Shown piece after piece: positions 8,070-16,875 of a stretch of 64,000 nt of DNA. This DNA is from Candidatus Poribacteria bacterium. GTDB taxonomy: Bacteria; Poribacteria; WGA-4E; UBA9662. The stretch covers positions 1 through 64,000 of the forward strand of contig DTUY01000182.1 in assembly GCA_012963885.1 (NCBI GenBank), read 5' to 3'. The notes under the pieces were generated by a model that saw only the letters and a program-made list of their open reading frames with translations, ran no database searches and was not told the origin of the DNA. The translations under genes and the position numbers were made by a program. The stretch's first letter is position 1, and each line of letters begins with the position of its first letter.

Positions 8070-10034
8070 CTACCTGACAGCTGATAAATCAATTACGTCA
8101 GCTTTAGTCTTCCGACTAATAGTACTAAGCGGTTCGTTAGCAAAAGACCGATTTGGCACATAAGTTGGTACAATCTTCTGGAGCTCATTTATAATCTCAT
8201 CAGTTTTCAGATGATTAGCAAGTTCATCCAACTTCTGGATTTGATCCAGCAACCTTTTCTCCTCGATAGCTTCAAGGTGTGCGACGAAAATCCGCTGGTG
8301 TTTGGTTGCTCTTACGCCTTCCTCTGCTGTCAAAAGCTCTTCGTATAACTTCTCTCCTGGTTCTAATCCCGTAAATTCTATTGGGATATCACGATTCACT
8401 TCAAGCCCAGACAGGCGGATTAGATCGTGTGCAAGATCGAGAATTTTAATTGGCTCTCCCATATCCAAGATAAAGATCTCTCCCCCATTTCCCATTGCTC
8501 CAGCTTGAAGTAGCAGTTGAACCGATTCAGGGATAGTCATGAAATATCTTGTAACGTCACGGTGTGTTACAGTCACTGGACCACCTTTTTCTATCTGACG
8601 TTTGAACTTAGGTAAAACACTCCCTCGACTATCAATGACGTTTCCAAAGCGAACTGCGCCAAATTTCGTGCTGTTATGGTACGCTTTGCTTTCGATCAGC
8701 TTTTCTGTTACCCGTTTGGATGCCCCCATTACACTAGATGGATTGACTGCTTTGTCAGAAGATACAAGGATAAACGATTCAACGCGATGATGTACAGCGG
8801 CATCAACTAAATTCTTGGTACCCAGAATATTATTTTTAACCGCTTCGTCGGGATTGAGCTCCATGAATGTTACGTGCTTATGTGCAGCGGCATGGAAAAT
8901 AATTTGTGGTTGATAGCGATCGATAATTCTAAAAACCTTAAGTCGGTCACGGATATCACCAATGATGATTACACGGTTTAGGGTTGGGAGGAGCTCGGCT
9001 AATTCATGCTCAATGTGATACAGGCTATTTTCACCACGGGCGTAAAGAATCAATTGTTCCGGATTAAACTGTGCAATCTGCCGACATAACTCGGAACCAA
9101 TTGACCCTCCAGCACCAGTTACCATTACCCGTTTACCGGATAGAGACTTAGAAACTTCAGCCAGATCAATCTGAGCAGTCTGTCGATTCAGCAAATCCTC
9201 AACTTGAACACTCCGAATCTGACTGATGCTAACGTCTCCTGAAAGAATCGCGTCAATGCTCGGCACTATCTTGAACGCACATCCTTTTTGCTCACAGAGG
9301 CGGATAATCTCACGTACTTTTGTTCCTGCAGCGTTTGGCATTGCAATAACCACAGTATCAATCTGACGTCGTCGAACAATATAGGTCAAATCACGTGTGG
9401 TGCCAAGGATATCGAGTCCGTGAATTCGTTTGCCTACTTTTTCCTGATTATCATCAATAAACCCAATCGGAAAATACCCTTTATCTGGATTTCTACGTAT
9501 ACTGCGTAAGACGCTGACCCCCACCTCCCCAGCACCAATAATTAAGATGCGTTTGCGGGGAACCACAACCTGTCTTCTTTGCCATTCCTCTGATAAACGC
9601 AACGAAAATTTCACGCCACCGATAAGGATAAAATTATAAAACCCATCAACTAGCAGAAGTGCGGTGATATCGCCAAGCGGAGAACCTTCGGCAATATTGT
9701 TTATGACCATAAACAATATTGGAATAAGCAGAACTGTAGAAAGCCCAATAGTGGCAGTTAGCAATGTGAATTCGTATACGCTGGCAAAACGCCATATCTG
9801 TTTGTGGCATTGGAATACCAAAGAAATCGCCATTCGTATCACAATAACAGTGACGATAATAGCAAAGAGATTTCCCGAAAAGTCTCCCTGCATTTTTAGT
9901 TTCTGGATGAAGTCTAGGCTTAAAAGCTTACCAGTATAGAGAGTGAGTAAAAAAGCAATACTAATTAACATAAAATCAATTAAAACTGAGCTAATCAATC
10001 TAGCCCGTAACTTCCTAGCTCGTAACTTCAGCAT
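8070..10034 (-). CDS. CapD/WbpM-like nucleotide-sugar 4,6-dehydratase, membrane-bound
   Basis: 654 residues: about four transmembrane helices (15-145), a CoA-binding-like Rossmann domain with GAGEVG (167-172), and a C-terminal SDR domain with TGAGGSIG (306-313) and the catalytic-loop region SSDKAVNPSSVMGASK (425-440). Family members convert UDP-GlcNAc to a 4-keto-6-deoxy sugar with NAD(P), feeding synthesis of amino/deoxy sugars such as QuiNAc or bacillosamine. The long SDR form with SMK-type loop matches WbpM/FlaA1/PglF rather than simple epimerases. Its start overlaps the preceding glycosyltransferase by 7 bases and a GAAAGGAAAG ribosome site lies before the ATG. Confidence 0.92.
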   Translation of the reverse strand: MLKLRARKLRARLISSVLIDFMLISIAFLLTLYTGKLLSLDFIQKLKMQGDFSGNLFAIIVTVIVIRMAISLVFQCHKQIWRFASVYEFTLLTATIGLSTVLLIPILFMVINNIAEGSPLGDITALLLVDGFYNFILIGGVKFSLRLSEEWQRRQVVVPRKRILIIGAGEVGVSVLRSIRRNPDKGYFPIGFIDDNQEKVGKRIHGLDILGTTRDLTYIVRRRQIDTVVIAMPNAAGTKVREIIRLCEQKGCAFKIVPSIDAILSGDVSISQIRSVQVEDLLNRQTAQIDLAEVSKSLSGKRVMVTGAGGSIGSELCRQIAQFNPEQLILYARGENSLYHIEHELAELLPTLNRVIIIGDIRDRLKVFRIIDRYQPQIIFHAAAHKHVTFMELNPDEAVKNNILGTKNLVDAAVHHRVESFILVSSDKAVNPSSVMGASKRVTEKLIESKAYHNSTKFGAVRFGNVIDSRGSVLPKFKRQIEKGGPVTVTHRDVTRYFMTIPESVQLLLQAGAMGNGGEIFILDMGEPIKILDLAHDLIRLSGLEVNRDIPIEFTGLEPGEKLYEELLTAEEGVRATKHQRIFVAHLEAIEEKRLLDQIQKLDELANHLKTDEIINELQKIVPTYVPNRSFANEPLSTISRKTKADVIDLSAVR

Positions 10035-11215
10035 GCTTTCCTTTCGGTTATTTGGGAGTAAACCTCATTTAGTCGTTTCCCTAAAATTTGCCAATCGTAC
10101 TTCTCTTCAATCAATTTCCTACCTGAATTGCCAATTGACTCGCGGAGTTCTCGATCGTTGAGCAACATGTTTACATGGCTCGCAAAATCATGTGGCGTGT
10201 CAGCTACTAACAAATCTTGACTTGCTATTGCTTCGATACCCATCGCCCCAATTGTTGTTGTCACGATAGGAACACCCATTGCCATCGCTTCAAGATGCTT
10301 TACCTGCAAGCCTGATCCTGATCGCATCGGTGATACAAAGACCGTTGCTCGGTTAAAGTAAACACGCACGTCGGGAACATAGCCAGTTACAGTTACATTG
10401 TCGCTTGCAAGTTGCTTAACTTGATTGGTTGGATTGTTGCCAACAATTGAGAAAGTTACTTCTGAATGTTTGGCAACAATCAGTGGTAAAATTTCGTTGT
10501 GGAAATAAATCGCTGCGTCGTAATTTGGGAAATAATCCATTGTCCCTGTAAATAACAGATTCAATCCCCCATCTGTGTTGCTCGGCTGAAAATAATCAAG
10601 ATCAATACCAACCGGAATGACTGATAGGTTAAGATCTGAATCTTGTTTAAGCAAATAATCGTGGTCACACTGCGCTACCACCGTGCTGTGATCGAAAACC
10701 CGGGCGATTTCTACCTCATAATCGCGTACCCGCTTCTGTTCCATCTTGAGAAGGGGTAAAATAGCACTACGATCGATTTCGATCCGGCGGCTTAAATTCA
10801 ATGCCATTGAATCGCAAAGATCAAGCATCTTCGGAACTCCTTCACAATCGGCAACATACTGCCCCATTCGAAAGAGGTGCGCGTGCACAAGCTCGAAATC
10901 CATCTGTTGCAGAAGATTGTCGATCATCCTTTGCATCTTAGTTGATCTCCAATAATGTATTTGGAGCGGGTTCTTGGAGAAAAAATTGAAAATACAATTC
11001 TTTCTCGCTTGCAAGCGGCTAAAAGGTACCAACTCAGCCCGCTCACAAAACGACCTGAGTTCTTTAATATTATTAGTCTCTTCCCTAGATTCGGCAAAGG
11101 AAACAACTGTAACAGCATGATCCTTCGCCAGTTGCTTAATAAAACTATAGTTACGAATTCGATCCCCGCGATGTGGTGGAAATGGGCACCTAAGACTTAG
11201 AAATAAGATTCTCAT
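10028..11215 (-). CDS. GT4-type glycosyltransferase (resembles PEP-CTERM/exosortase-associated sugar transferase family)
   Basis: 395 residues from the ATG at 11215; the frame extends to GTG 11236 but family members begin at MRILFLSLR. N-terminal PFPPHRGDRIRNYSF resembles the TIGR03087-type sugar transferases found with exosortase systems, and the C-terminal domain carries the GT4 signature (FTGTMDYFPNYDA, then SGLQVKHLEAMAMGVPIV). It should transfer a sugar from a nucleotide donor to a growing lipid-linked glycan. No exosortase or PEP-CTERM substrate is visible in the window, so that association is only by family likeness. The start overlaps the Trm112-like gene by 26 bases and its end overlaps the CapD-like gene. 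Confidence 0.82.
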   Translation of the reverse strand: MRILFLSLRCPFPPHRGDRIRNYSFIKQLAKDHAVTVVSFAESREETNNIKELRSFCERAELVPFSRLQARKNCIFNFFSKNPLQIHYWRSTKMQRMIDNLLQQMDFELVHAHLFRMGQYVADCEGVPKMLDLCDSMALNLSRRIEIDRSAILPLLKMEQKRVRDYEVEIARVFDHSTVVAQCDHDYLLKQDSDLNLSVIPVGIDLDYFQPSNTDGGLNLLFTGTMDYFPNYDAAIYFHNEILPLIVAKHSEVTFSIVGNNPTNQVKQLASDNVTVTGYVPDVRVYFNRATVFVSPMRSGSGLQVKHLEAMAMGVPIVTTTIGAMGIEAIASQDLLVADTPHDFASHVNMLLNDRELRESIGNSGRKLIEEKYDWQILGKRLNEVYSQITERKAC

Positions 11216-11465
11216 CACCGATGGGAATTCCCTCACTCGGAATCATATTCGGTATATCAGAAGTTACTCGATAGACTGTCTTCGTATCTACTGTAATTAA
11301 TCCCTCTTCAAGTGGTTCTTCGACAATTTCACCACCCACATTTCTTACTAAGCCTTTTTGGATTTTCTCATTTAATTCAACCTGCATTTCGTTGGTCAGT
11401 ATTTCCAGACCGACCTTAGTAACCGGACAACATAAAATCTCCAACAGATCTTGTTTAACTGGCAT
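11190..11465 (-). CDS. Trm112-like small protein
   Basis: 91 residues from ATG 11465 (an upstream in-frame ATG at 11480 lacks space for a ribosome site, while GAGG sits 8 bases before 11465). It opens with DLLEILCCPVTK and ends with the TSDIPNMIPSEG segment, both typical of the Trm112/YcaR family. Eukaryotic and archaeal Trm112 activate methyltransferases; the role of bacterial versions is not established. Only the first pair-half of a zinc site (CC-P) is seen. An insertion (about 30-60) makes it longer than YcaR. Lies between secA and the glycosyltransferase, overlapping the latter. Confidence 0.75.
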   Translation of the reverse strand: MPVKQDLLEILCCPVTKVGLEILTNEMQVELNEKIQKGLVRNVGGEIVEEPLEEGLITVDTKTVYRVTSDIPNMIPSEGIPIGDENLISKS

Positions 11466-11502
11466 ATTCTGCCTCAACATTCCTTAAATTCTTCTTTGTT
11501 CT

Positions 11503-14112
11503 CTATCTTTTCCGTCTTTTCGGGCGATTACTTCTAGTGGCCCTCCGCCTGGGCATAGCTTGCTTTTTGTCCTTTGGGCGGGCTGGTGTTCTACTTCGTT
11601 TTTCTTCTCTGGATTCGATGTTAAGCTGGGCTTTAAAAACGTATTCGCAAACTTCCTCTTCTATACGTTGATGCATGGATTCAAAAACGCCGAGCGCTTC
11701 ATTCTTGAAAACAACAATTGGATCCTTACCGCCATAACCGCGAAGATGAATTCCTTCTTCAAGATAGTCGATGTTGTAAAGGTGGTCCTTCCAATGACTA
11801 TCGATCCGATCGAGAAGTATCATGCGTTCCAACTCACGCATGATCTCAACTCCCATCTCTTTCTCACGTAGTGCATATATGCTTTGCAAAGATTCAATAA
11901 TACAACTCCGAATTTGATTTGGTTCCTGTTGATCAATGGGTGGCAACCATGTGGATAAGTCAATCGGAAATGTTCGAGTCAACCACTTGGCAAAAACTTC
12001 AACACCACTCTCTTCTTCGGGATCGGGATTGATCAAGTAAAAATCGAGATGATCGTCAACAAGGTTTTCGATCATCTCCCATATCTTATTTGTTAATTCG
12101 TCGCCATGGAGGATTTCGTCACGGAGTGAGTAAATCGTTTGGCGTTGTACCGTCATCACGTCGTCGAATTTCAGCAAATTCTTACGGATTTCGAAATGTT
12201 TGTCCTCAACACGTTTTTGTGCTTTTTCGATAGCTTTAGTAATCCAAGTGTGTTCGATTGGAATTTCGTCATCCATACCAACCTTATCCATCATTCCTTG
12301 CAGTCGGTCTTGACCAAACTTACGCATTAAGTCATCTTCAAGAGACAGGTAAAACCGGGAAGAACCGGGATCCCCTTGCCGGCCAGATCGGCCTCGGAGC
12401 TGATTGTCGATCCGACGTGATTCATGCCGTTCAGTACCGATGATATGCAATCCGCCAGCAACCAGAATTTTTTCACGGTTTTCGGCACAGACAGCGTTAG
12501 CTTCCTGAAACGCCGATGTCCACTCCTCAGATTCCTGATCCGTCGCATCTGGGTTCAGGCGTCTTTTTCGCAGGAACTGTCTGGTGATAATATCGGGACT
12601 ACCGCCGAGTAAAATGTCAACGCCACGACCTGCCATGTTTGTCGCAATCGTCACTGCGCCTGGCATTCCTGCTTGAGCTATGATGGTTGCTTCACGGGCA
12701 TGCTCTTTGGCATTTAACACTTGGTGATCCAAATTTCGGTTTTTTACCTTCAGCATTCTGCTCAGCTTTTCGGAGTTTTCGATCGAAATCGTACCGACCA
12801 AAACGGGGCAACCCTGTTCATGTTTTTCGAGGATATCCGTAATTACTGCATTGAATTTTGCTTTTTCAGTCTTGTAAATTTGATCGGCGAGATCCATGCG
12901 AACCATGGGACGGTTCGTTGGCACCACGACAACATCCAAACTATAGATTTGGGCGAACTCATTTGCTTCGGTTGCGGCTGTACCGGTCATGCCCGATAGT
13001 TTATCGTACATGCGGAAATAGTTCTGGTAGGAGATTCTTGCTCCTGTTTGGCTTTCCTGCACAATCCGAACGTTTTCTTTCGCTTCAAGTGCCTGATGCA
13101 ACCCTTCGCTGTACCGTCTTCCTTCTTGCATCCTCCCGGTAAATTCGTCAACAATGACCACCTCTCCGCCTTTCACTACATAATCGATATCACGCTTGTA
13201 GAGAGCATGTGCAATCAATGCTTGATTGACGTGATGGATGACGTCCATATTGTCGTGGCTGTAAAGATCTTCTACCCCCAATAACCTTTGAACCTCATCA
13301 ACCCCAAGATCAGTTAGCACTACCGTCCCGCGTTTACTGCCCTTTTCGTCAATCTCATAATGGTCATTCAGCCGAAGCCTGACAATGGCACGACGGATCT
13401 TTTGATATCGCTCAACCGGCTCACCATGAGGTTCAGCGATAATTAATGGTACACGTGCCTCATCAATCAGGACACTGTCCACTTCATCTATAATTGCAAA
13501 GTTATGGTTGCGCTGGACTTTACCTTCCAAATGACGGGCCTTGTTGCCCCACAAGTAATCAAAGCCGAATTCGCTATGTACACCGTATGTGATATCAGAC
13601 TTATAGCCGAGTCTTTTCTCCTCATGCGACATGCCACTAACCGTTAGGCCAACCGATAAACCGAGGAAGTTATAGATTTGTCCCATCCATTCTGCATCAC
13701 GCTTCGCTAAGTAATCATTAACTGTAGCGAGATGAATACCTTTTCCTTCAAGTGCATTCAAGTACACAGCCAAGGTGGATGTTAGTGTTTTCCCTTCACC
13801 AGTTTTCATCTCGGCGATACTGCCTTGATGAAGAGCTATTCCTCCGATAAGTTGGACGTCAAAATGTCTCTGACCAAGAGCACGTACCGCTGTCTCTCGG
13901 ACAACAGCAAACGCTTCAGGCAAAAGGTCATTTAATGAAACCCCATTGTATAATTGTTGGCGCAAATCGGGCGTTTTCGATTTCAGTTCGACATCCGACA
14001 GCTTTTGAATCGATGGTTCAAGCTGGTTGATCTGTTCGACCAATGGCTGAAAACGCTTAAAATCCCTATCTTCTTTGTTGCCAAAAAACCTTGTTAATAC
14101 TCTTTGAAACAC
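11503..14112 (-). CDS. secA: Protein translocase ATPase SecA
   Basis: 869 residues from a GTG at 14112; the open frame extends to an ATG at 14163, but AAGGAAG sits 6 bases before the GTG and homologues begin with the LTRFFGNKEDRD segment just after it. Walker A MKTGEGKTL, DEAD-type DEVDSVLIDEA, the TGTAATEANEF motif and the LRGRSGRQGDPG motif VI are all present. SecA drives secretory preproteins through SecYEG. The C terminus lacks the usual cysteine-rich zinc motif and ends in a very basic Arg/Lys-rich tail (last ~30 residues). It follows the membrane protein gene by 71 bases and precedes the Trm112-like gene. Confidence 0.96.
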   Translation of the reverse strand: MFQRVLTRFFGNKEDRDFKRFQPLVEQINQLEPSIQKLSDVELKSKTPDLRQQLYNGVSLNDLLPEAFAVVRETAVRALGQRHFDVQLIGGIALHQGSIAEMKTGEGKTLTSTLAVYLNALEGKGIHLATVNDYLAKRDAEWMGQIYNFLGLSVGLTVSGMSHEEKRLGYKSDITYGVHSEFGFDYLWGNKARHLEGKVQRNHNFAIIDEVDSVLIDEARVPLIIAEPHGEPVERYQKIRRAIVRLRLNDHYEIDEKGSKRGTVVLTDLGVDEVQRLLGVEDLYSHDNMDVIHHVNQALIAHALYKRDIDYVVKGGEVVIVDEFTGRMQEGRRYSEGLHQALEAKENVRIVQESQTGARISYQNYFRMYDKLSGMTGTAATEANEFAQIYSLDVVVVPTNRPMVRMDLADQIYKTEKAKFNAVITDILEKHEQGCPVLVGTISIENSEKLSRMLKVKNRNLDHQVLNAKEHAREATIIAQAGMPGAVTIATNMAGRGVDILLGGSPDIITRQFLRKRRLNPDATDQESEEWTSAFQEANAVCAENREKILVAGGLHIIGTERHESRRIDNQLRGRSGRQGDPGSSRFYLSLEDDLMRKFGQDRLQGMMDKVGMDDEIPIEHTWITKAIEKAQKRVEDKHFEIRKNLLKFDDVMTVQRQTIYSLRDEILHGDELTNKIWEMIENLVDDHLDFYLINPDPEEESGVEVFAKWLTRTFPIDLSTWLPPIDQQEPNQIRSCIIESLQSIYALREKEMGVEIMRELERMILLDRIDSHWKDHLYNIDYLEEGIHLRGYGGKDPIVVFKNEALGVFESMHQRIEEEVCEYVFKAQLNIESREEKRSRTPARPKDKKQAMPRRRATRSNRPKRRKR

Positions 14113-14183
14113 GAGAAACTTCCTTGAGTTAATTCGGAACCAGTTGGTACACTCTAAAAGCAAAAATAAATTGTCAGTAAAAC

Positions 14184-15419
14184 CTACTCTTCTGTTTTCC
14201 CTTCCTCATTGGTTTCCACTGGATCGATTGCAATTTCACCTCGAGGCGTCTCAGAAACTTCTGAAGCCGACTCTGCATTTTCTTGCGTTCCACCGGAATC
14301 TGTTTCCTCTTGACCTTTATCCGGAAATGTTGGAACTAGATCTTCCTTGTCTTCAAGCAAATTTTCACCGTCAGTCCGTTTCCTTAAAATCGAGTAGATA
14401 ACCGTATTTCCGACTGAAGCAATCGATAAAACGTAAGCCATAATCAAGGCCAGGATTGACAATATCGTAATTGCTATAATAAAGCCTGTAATCTTGAGTG
14501 CAACCGGGTCAGTACTCTGCGGAGTCACAAGGTCAAAAACTGCCATTTGACCAACGGAATTTGGCAGTTTTTGAATCAGGTTGCCGAGGAATCCATTGGC
14601 ATGCGCCATGAAAATTCCCACTTCGTTGTGAATCAGAAAGCGAATCGGAAGGAGTATTAGAACAAAACCAATCAGACAGAAAAACGACCAAACTAGGCCA
14701 CAAACTGTTTTTGTTAACAGAAGGAGGCCTTCGTAAACAACGATTCGCCAAGGCTGGTTCCAAATTATTGAGAAATGCTGTTCGATAGTTTCAAAAACAT
14801 CCGAATCAGCCGCCGCAATTACTGAGGGAACAAAAAGTAGCCCTATTCCGAAAACAATGATTAAGTATGCCATCAGCAAGCCCATGAAAAAGGCTATTGG
14901 CATGAGGATCGATGACAGCATTACAATCCAATGACCGACTACGGGAATCATGCCGAGCAAGCCAATCGTGATTGGTGTTATTAAAACAAGGGCAAAGATC
15001 AGTGCAACCCCAATAAAGGTGCCGAAAATTACCTTCCAATTTTTTTTAGTGAAGACAACAGATTCACCAATTGAAAAGAAGTGATCGCCTCGCAACTGCT
15101 GAATAGTAACCTTAGAGACCATTGTGCTGGTTAAAAAAAAGGCTGCAAAATAAACAAACATCCCCACCCACATTACAATTTTTGTAATCGGCTCGAAATC
15201 GCCATAATCGGTAATGAATGGACAAGTTGGCAATAAGGCATAATTACCCCAGAACTCCTTAGCACTATCTATACTGGTAATAAGTAAACTCAAATAAATC
15301 AGAATCTCATAGATTATATAAGCAATTAGAAGACCGACGAAGTGAATAAATATTTTCTTTGCGCTGAAACCCAATCGTCCGGATCTAAAAATATCCCGAA
15401 AATCGAAGTGAAAATCCAT
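14184..15419 (-). CDS. Multi-pass membrane protein of unknown function
   Basis: 411 residues with about six to seven transmembrane segments (roughly 25-47, 82-102, 133-153, 165-205, 228-255 and 310-335) and a hydrophilic acidic tail from about 345. No family is recognised with confidence; the topology and cytosolic polar tail recall uncharacterised proteins with glycerophosphoryl-transferase-like membrane domains. An AAGGAGGG ribosome site and a consensus promoter (15474-15502) lie upstream, and secA follows at once on the same strand, so the two are probably co-transcribed. A role in membrane or secretion biology is an inference from position only. Confidence 0.65.
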   Translation of the reverse strand: MDFHFDFRDIFRSGRLGFSAKKIFIHFVGLLIAYIIYEILIYLSLLITSIDSAKEFWGNYALLPTCPFITDYGDFEPITKIVMWVGMFVYFAAFFLTSTMVSKVTIQQLRGDHFFSIGESVVFTKKNWKVIFGTFIGVALIFALVLITPITIGLLGMIPVVGHWIVMLSSILMPIAFFMGLLMAYLIIVFGIGLLFVPSVIAAADSDVFETIEQHFSIIWNQPWRIVVYEGLLLLTKTVCGLVWSFFCLIGFVLILLPIRFLIHNEVGIFMAHANGFLGNLIQKLPNSVGQMAVFDLVTPQSTDPVALKITGFIIAITILSILALIMAYVLSIASVGNTVIYSILRKRTDGENLLEDKEDLVPTFPDKGQEETDSGGTQENAESASEVSETPRGEIAIDPVETNEEGKTEE

Positions 15420-15473
15420 AATCCCTCCTTCATTTTAGTCCCATTCATAGGGATTATAATGCACCATTTTGTT

Positions 15474-15502
15474 ATGATACACTAGCTGAAATTTTCTGTC
15501 AA
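15474..15502 (-). promoter_or_regulatory. Strong sigma-70 promoter for the membrane protein-secA-polysaccharide run
   Basis: Read on the minus strand, TTGACA (15502-15497), a 17-base spacer and TATCAT (15479-15474). Transcription would begin near 15467, leaving a leader of about 48 bases before the ATG at 15419. All genes from here to sppA share the strand with gaps under 75 bases or overlaps, so it may be an operon promoter. Confidence 0.65.
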
Positions 15503-15615
15503 TTACATTGGTTTAGTTTGTTGAAATCAGTTTCGGCTTGACTTTGACCTCAAGGCACACTAAAATCGAATCTCAAACCCCACCAAATTCTTACCAAAAT
15601 TGAGGATAATTAGGT

Positions 15616-15903
15616 ATGGCGAGTCCAAAATTAACCACATCACAGATTGAGAATCAAATTTCAGACCTATCGGGATGGACAGTACAAGACGAGAAACTTC
15701 ATAAGCAGTATCAGTTTAACTCTTTTGTTGAGGCATTTGGTTTTATGTCAAGTGTTGCACTAGTTGCGGAATCAATGAACCATCATCCTGATTGGTCTAA
15801 TGTCTATAACCGTGTTACTATAGATCTAAATACCCACGACTCTGGCGGAATTAGTAGCCTCGATTTTGAATTTGCCAAGAGAGCTGACGAGATTGCAGGT
15901 TAG
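15616..15903 (+). CDS. phhB: Pterin-4a-carbinolamine dehydratase
   Basis: 95 residues, full length for the family, with the active-site block AESMNHHPDWSNVYNRV: paired histidines followed by P-x-W, then the DLNTHDSGG segment. The enzyme dehydrates 4a-hydroxytetrahydrobiopterin formed by aromatic amino acid hydroxylases; many bacteria carry it without a hydroxylase, where its role is unclear. No phenylalanine hydroxylase is in the window. It precedes the acyltransferase gene by 29 bases and may share its transcript. Confidence 0.93.
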   Translation: MASPKLTTSQIENQISDLSGWTVQDEKLHKQYQFNSFVEAFGFMSSVALVAESMNHHPDWSNVYNRVTIDLNTHDSGGISSLDFEFAKRADEIAG

Positions 15904-15932
15904 TCATTTCCCTCTTGCTAAATAGAGATTTA

Positions 15933-16802
15933 ATGGAGGTTTTGGCTTTCCGATGCGTCGCCACAATATTTCAGTTATTACCGAGAAAGGTGGCCTTAGC
16001 ACTTGGTGTGTGGATCGGTAATCTCTCGTATATCGTATTGAAGCGACGGCGGCGCATAGCGATTTCAAACTTGAAAATCGCTTTTGCCAAAAAATTCTCG
16101 GATCAAGAGATTCAGCGAATATGTCGTAAAAGTTTTCAAGGCCTTGGCAAAAACTTAGCTGAGTTTTTGCAATTCCCTCAATTAACAACTGAGAATATCT
16201 GGGAGCTGGTTAATGTTGAAGGTAAAGAAAACCTAGATATCGCTCTTAGTCAGGGCAAAGGAGCAATAATATTTGTTCCGCATTTCGGCAACTGGGAACT
16301 TACAGGCCTCATTACTGGTGTGTTAATACCCAACCGTATAAAAGCCATCGTTTTTGAACTTAGGAACAAACGTCTTAATCAATTGGTTTGGAAATATCGA
16401 CAACATCTTAGTGCTGAACTTATCCCTAAAAAAAGAGCCATTCGAAGGATTATACTTGCGCTTCAGCAAAATTGTGCAATCGGTTTTTTCGCTGATCAAG
16501 ATGCAGGAGATAGCGGTGTATTTGTTGACTTTTTTGGTAAGCCTGCTTCTGCAGTTCGTAGTCCGATGATACTTGCACTTAAAACTGGAGCACCGATATT
16601 ATTCTCAGTCTGTATTCGTCAGCCTAACAACCAACACTTGGTCAAAATTTATGAACCGTTTTATATTGAAATTTCGAAGAACCTCGAACACGATGTACAG
16701 TACAATACTGAGCGTTTATTAAAAATTCTTGAAAGGGAAATTCGAAAATATCCAGACCAATGGCTATGGCTTCATAACCGCTGGAAGACACAACCCACAT
16801 AG
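15933..16802 (+). CDS. Lysophospholipid/lipid A acyltransferase, LpxL/HtrB family
   Basis: 289 residues from ATG 15933 (the frame also offers TTG at 15915). One N-terminal hydrophobic segment, then the HX4E catalytic motif HFGNWE (about 121-126), FFADQDAG and the C-terminal WLWLHNRWK, all hallmarks of Kdo-lipid IVA late acyltransferases. These inner-membrane enzymes add secondary acyl chains to lipid A using acyl-ACP, which implies a lipopolysaccharide-bearing outer membrane if function is conserved. Some family members acylate other glycolipids (for example ornithine lipids or PIMs), so the substrate is not certain. No other lipid A gene is in the window. Confidence 0.88.
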   Translation: MEVLAFRCVATIFQLLPRKVALALGVWIGNLSYIVLKRRRRIAISNLKIAFAKKFSDQEIQRICRKSFQGLGKNLAEFLQFPQLTTENIWELVNVEGKENLDIALSQGKGAIIFVPHFGNWELTGLITGVLIPNRIKAIVFELRNKRLNQLVWKYRQHLSAELIPKKRAIRRIILALQQNCAIGFFADQDAGDSGVFVDFFGKPASAVRSPMILALKTGAPILFSVCIRQPNNQHLVKIYEPFYIEISKNLEHDVQYNTERLLKILEREIRKYPDQWLWLHNRWKTQPT

Positions 16803-16805
16803 AAA

Positions 16806-16835
16806 TTGTCAAGTATCTAGCTAAGATGTTATAAT
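16806..16835 (+). promoter_or_regulatory. Sigma-70 promoter for ctpA
   Basis: TTGTCA (16806-16811), 18-base spacer, perfect TATAAT (16830-16835); transcription would begin near 16842, 34 bases before the ATG of the processing peptidase gene. Confidence 0.55.
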
Positions 16836-16875
16836 TGTGTGGTATTTAAAATTTTTGAAGTAATTAAGGATCGTC

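Noticed and set aside
15616-15903. Idea that PhhB implies phenylalanine hydroxylation here
   Set aside because: No hydroxylase in the window, and PhhB is widespread without it; no pathway claim can be made.
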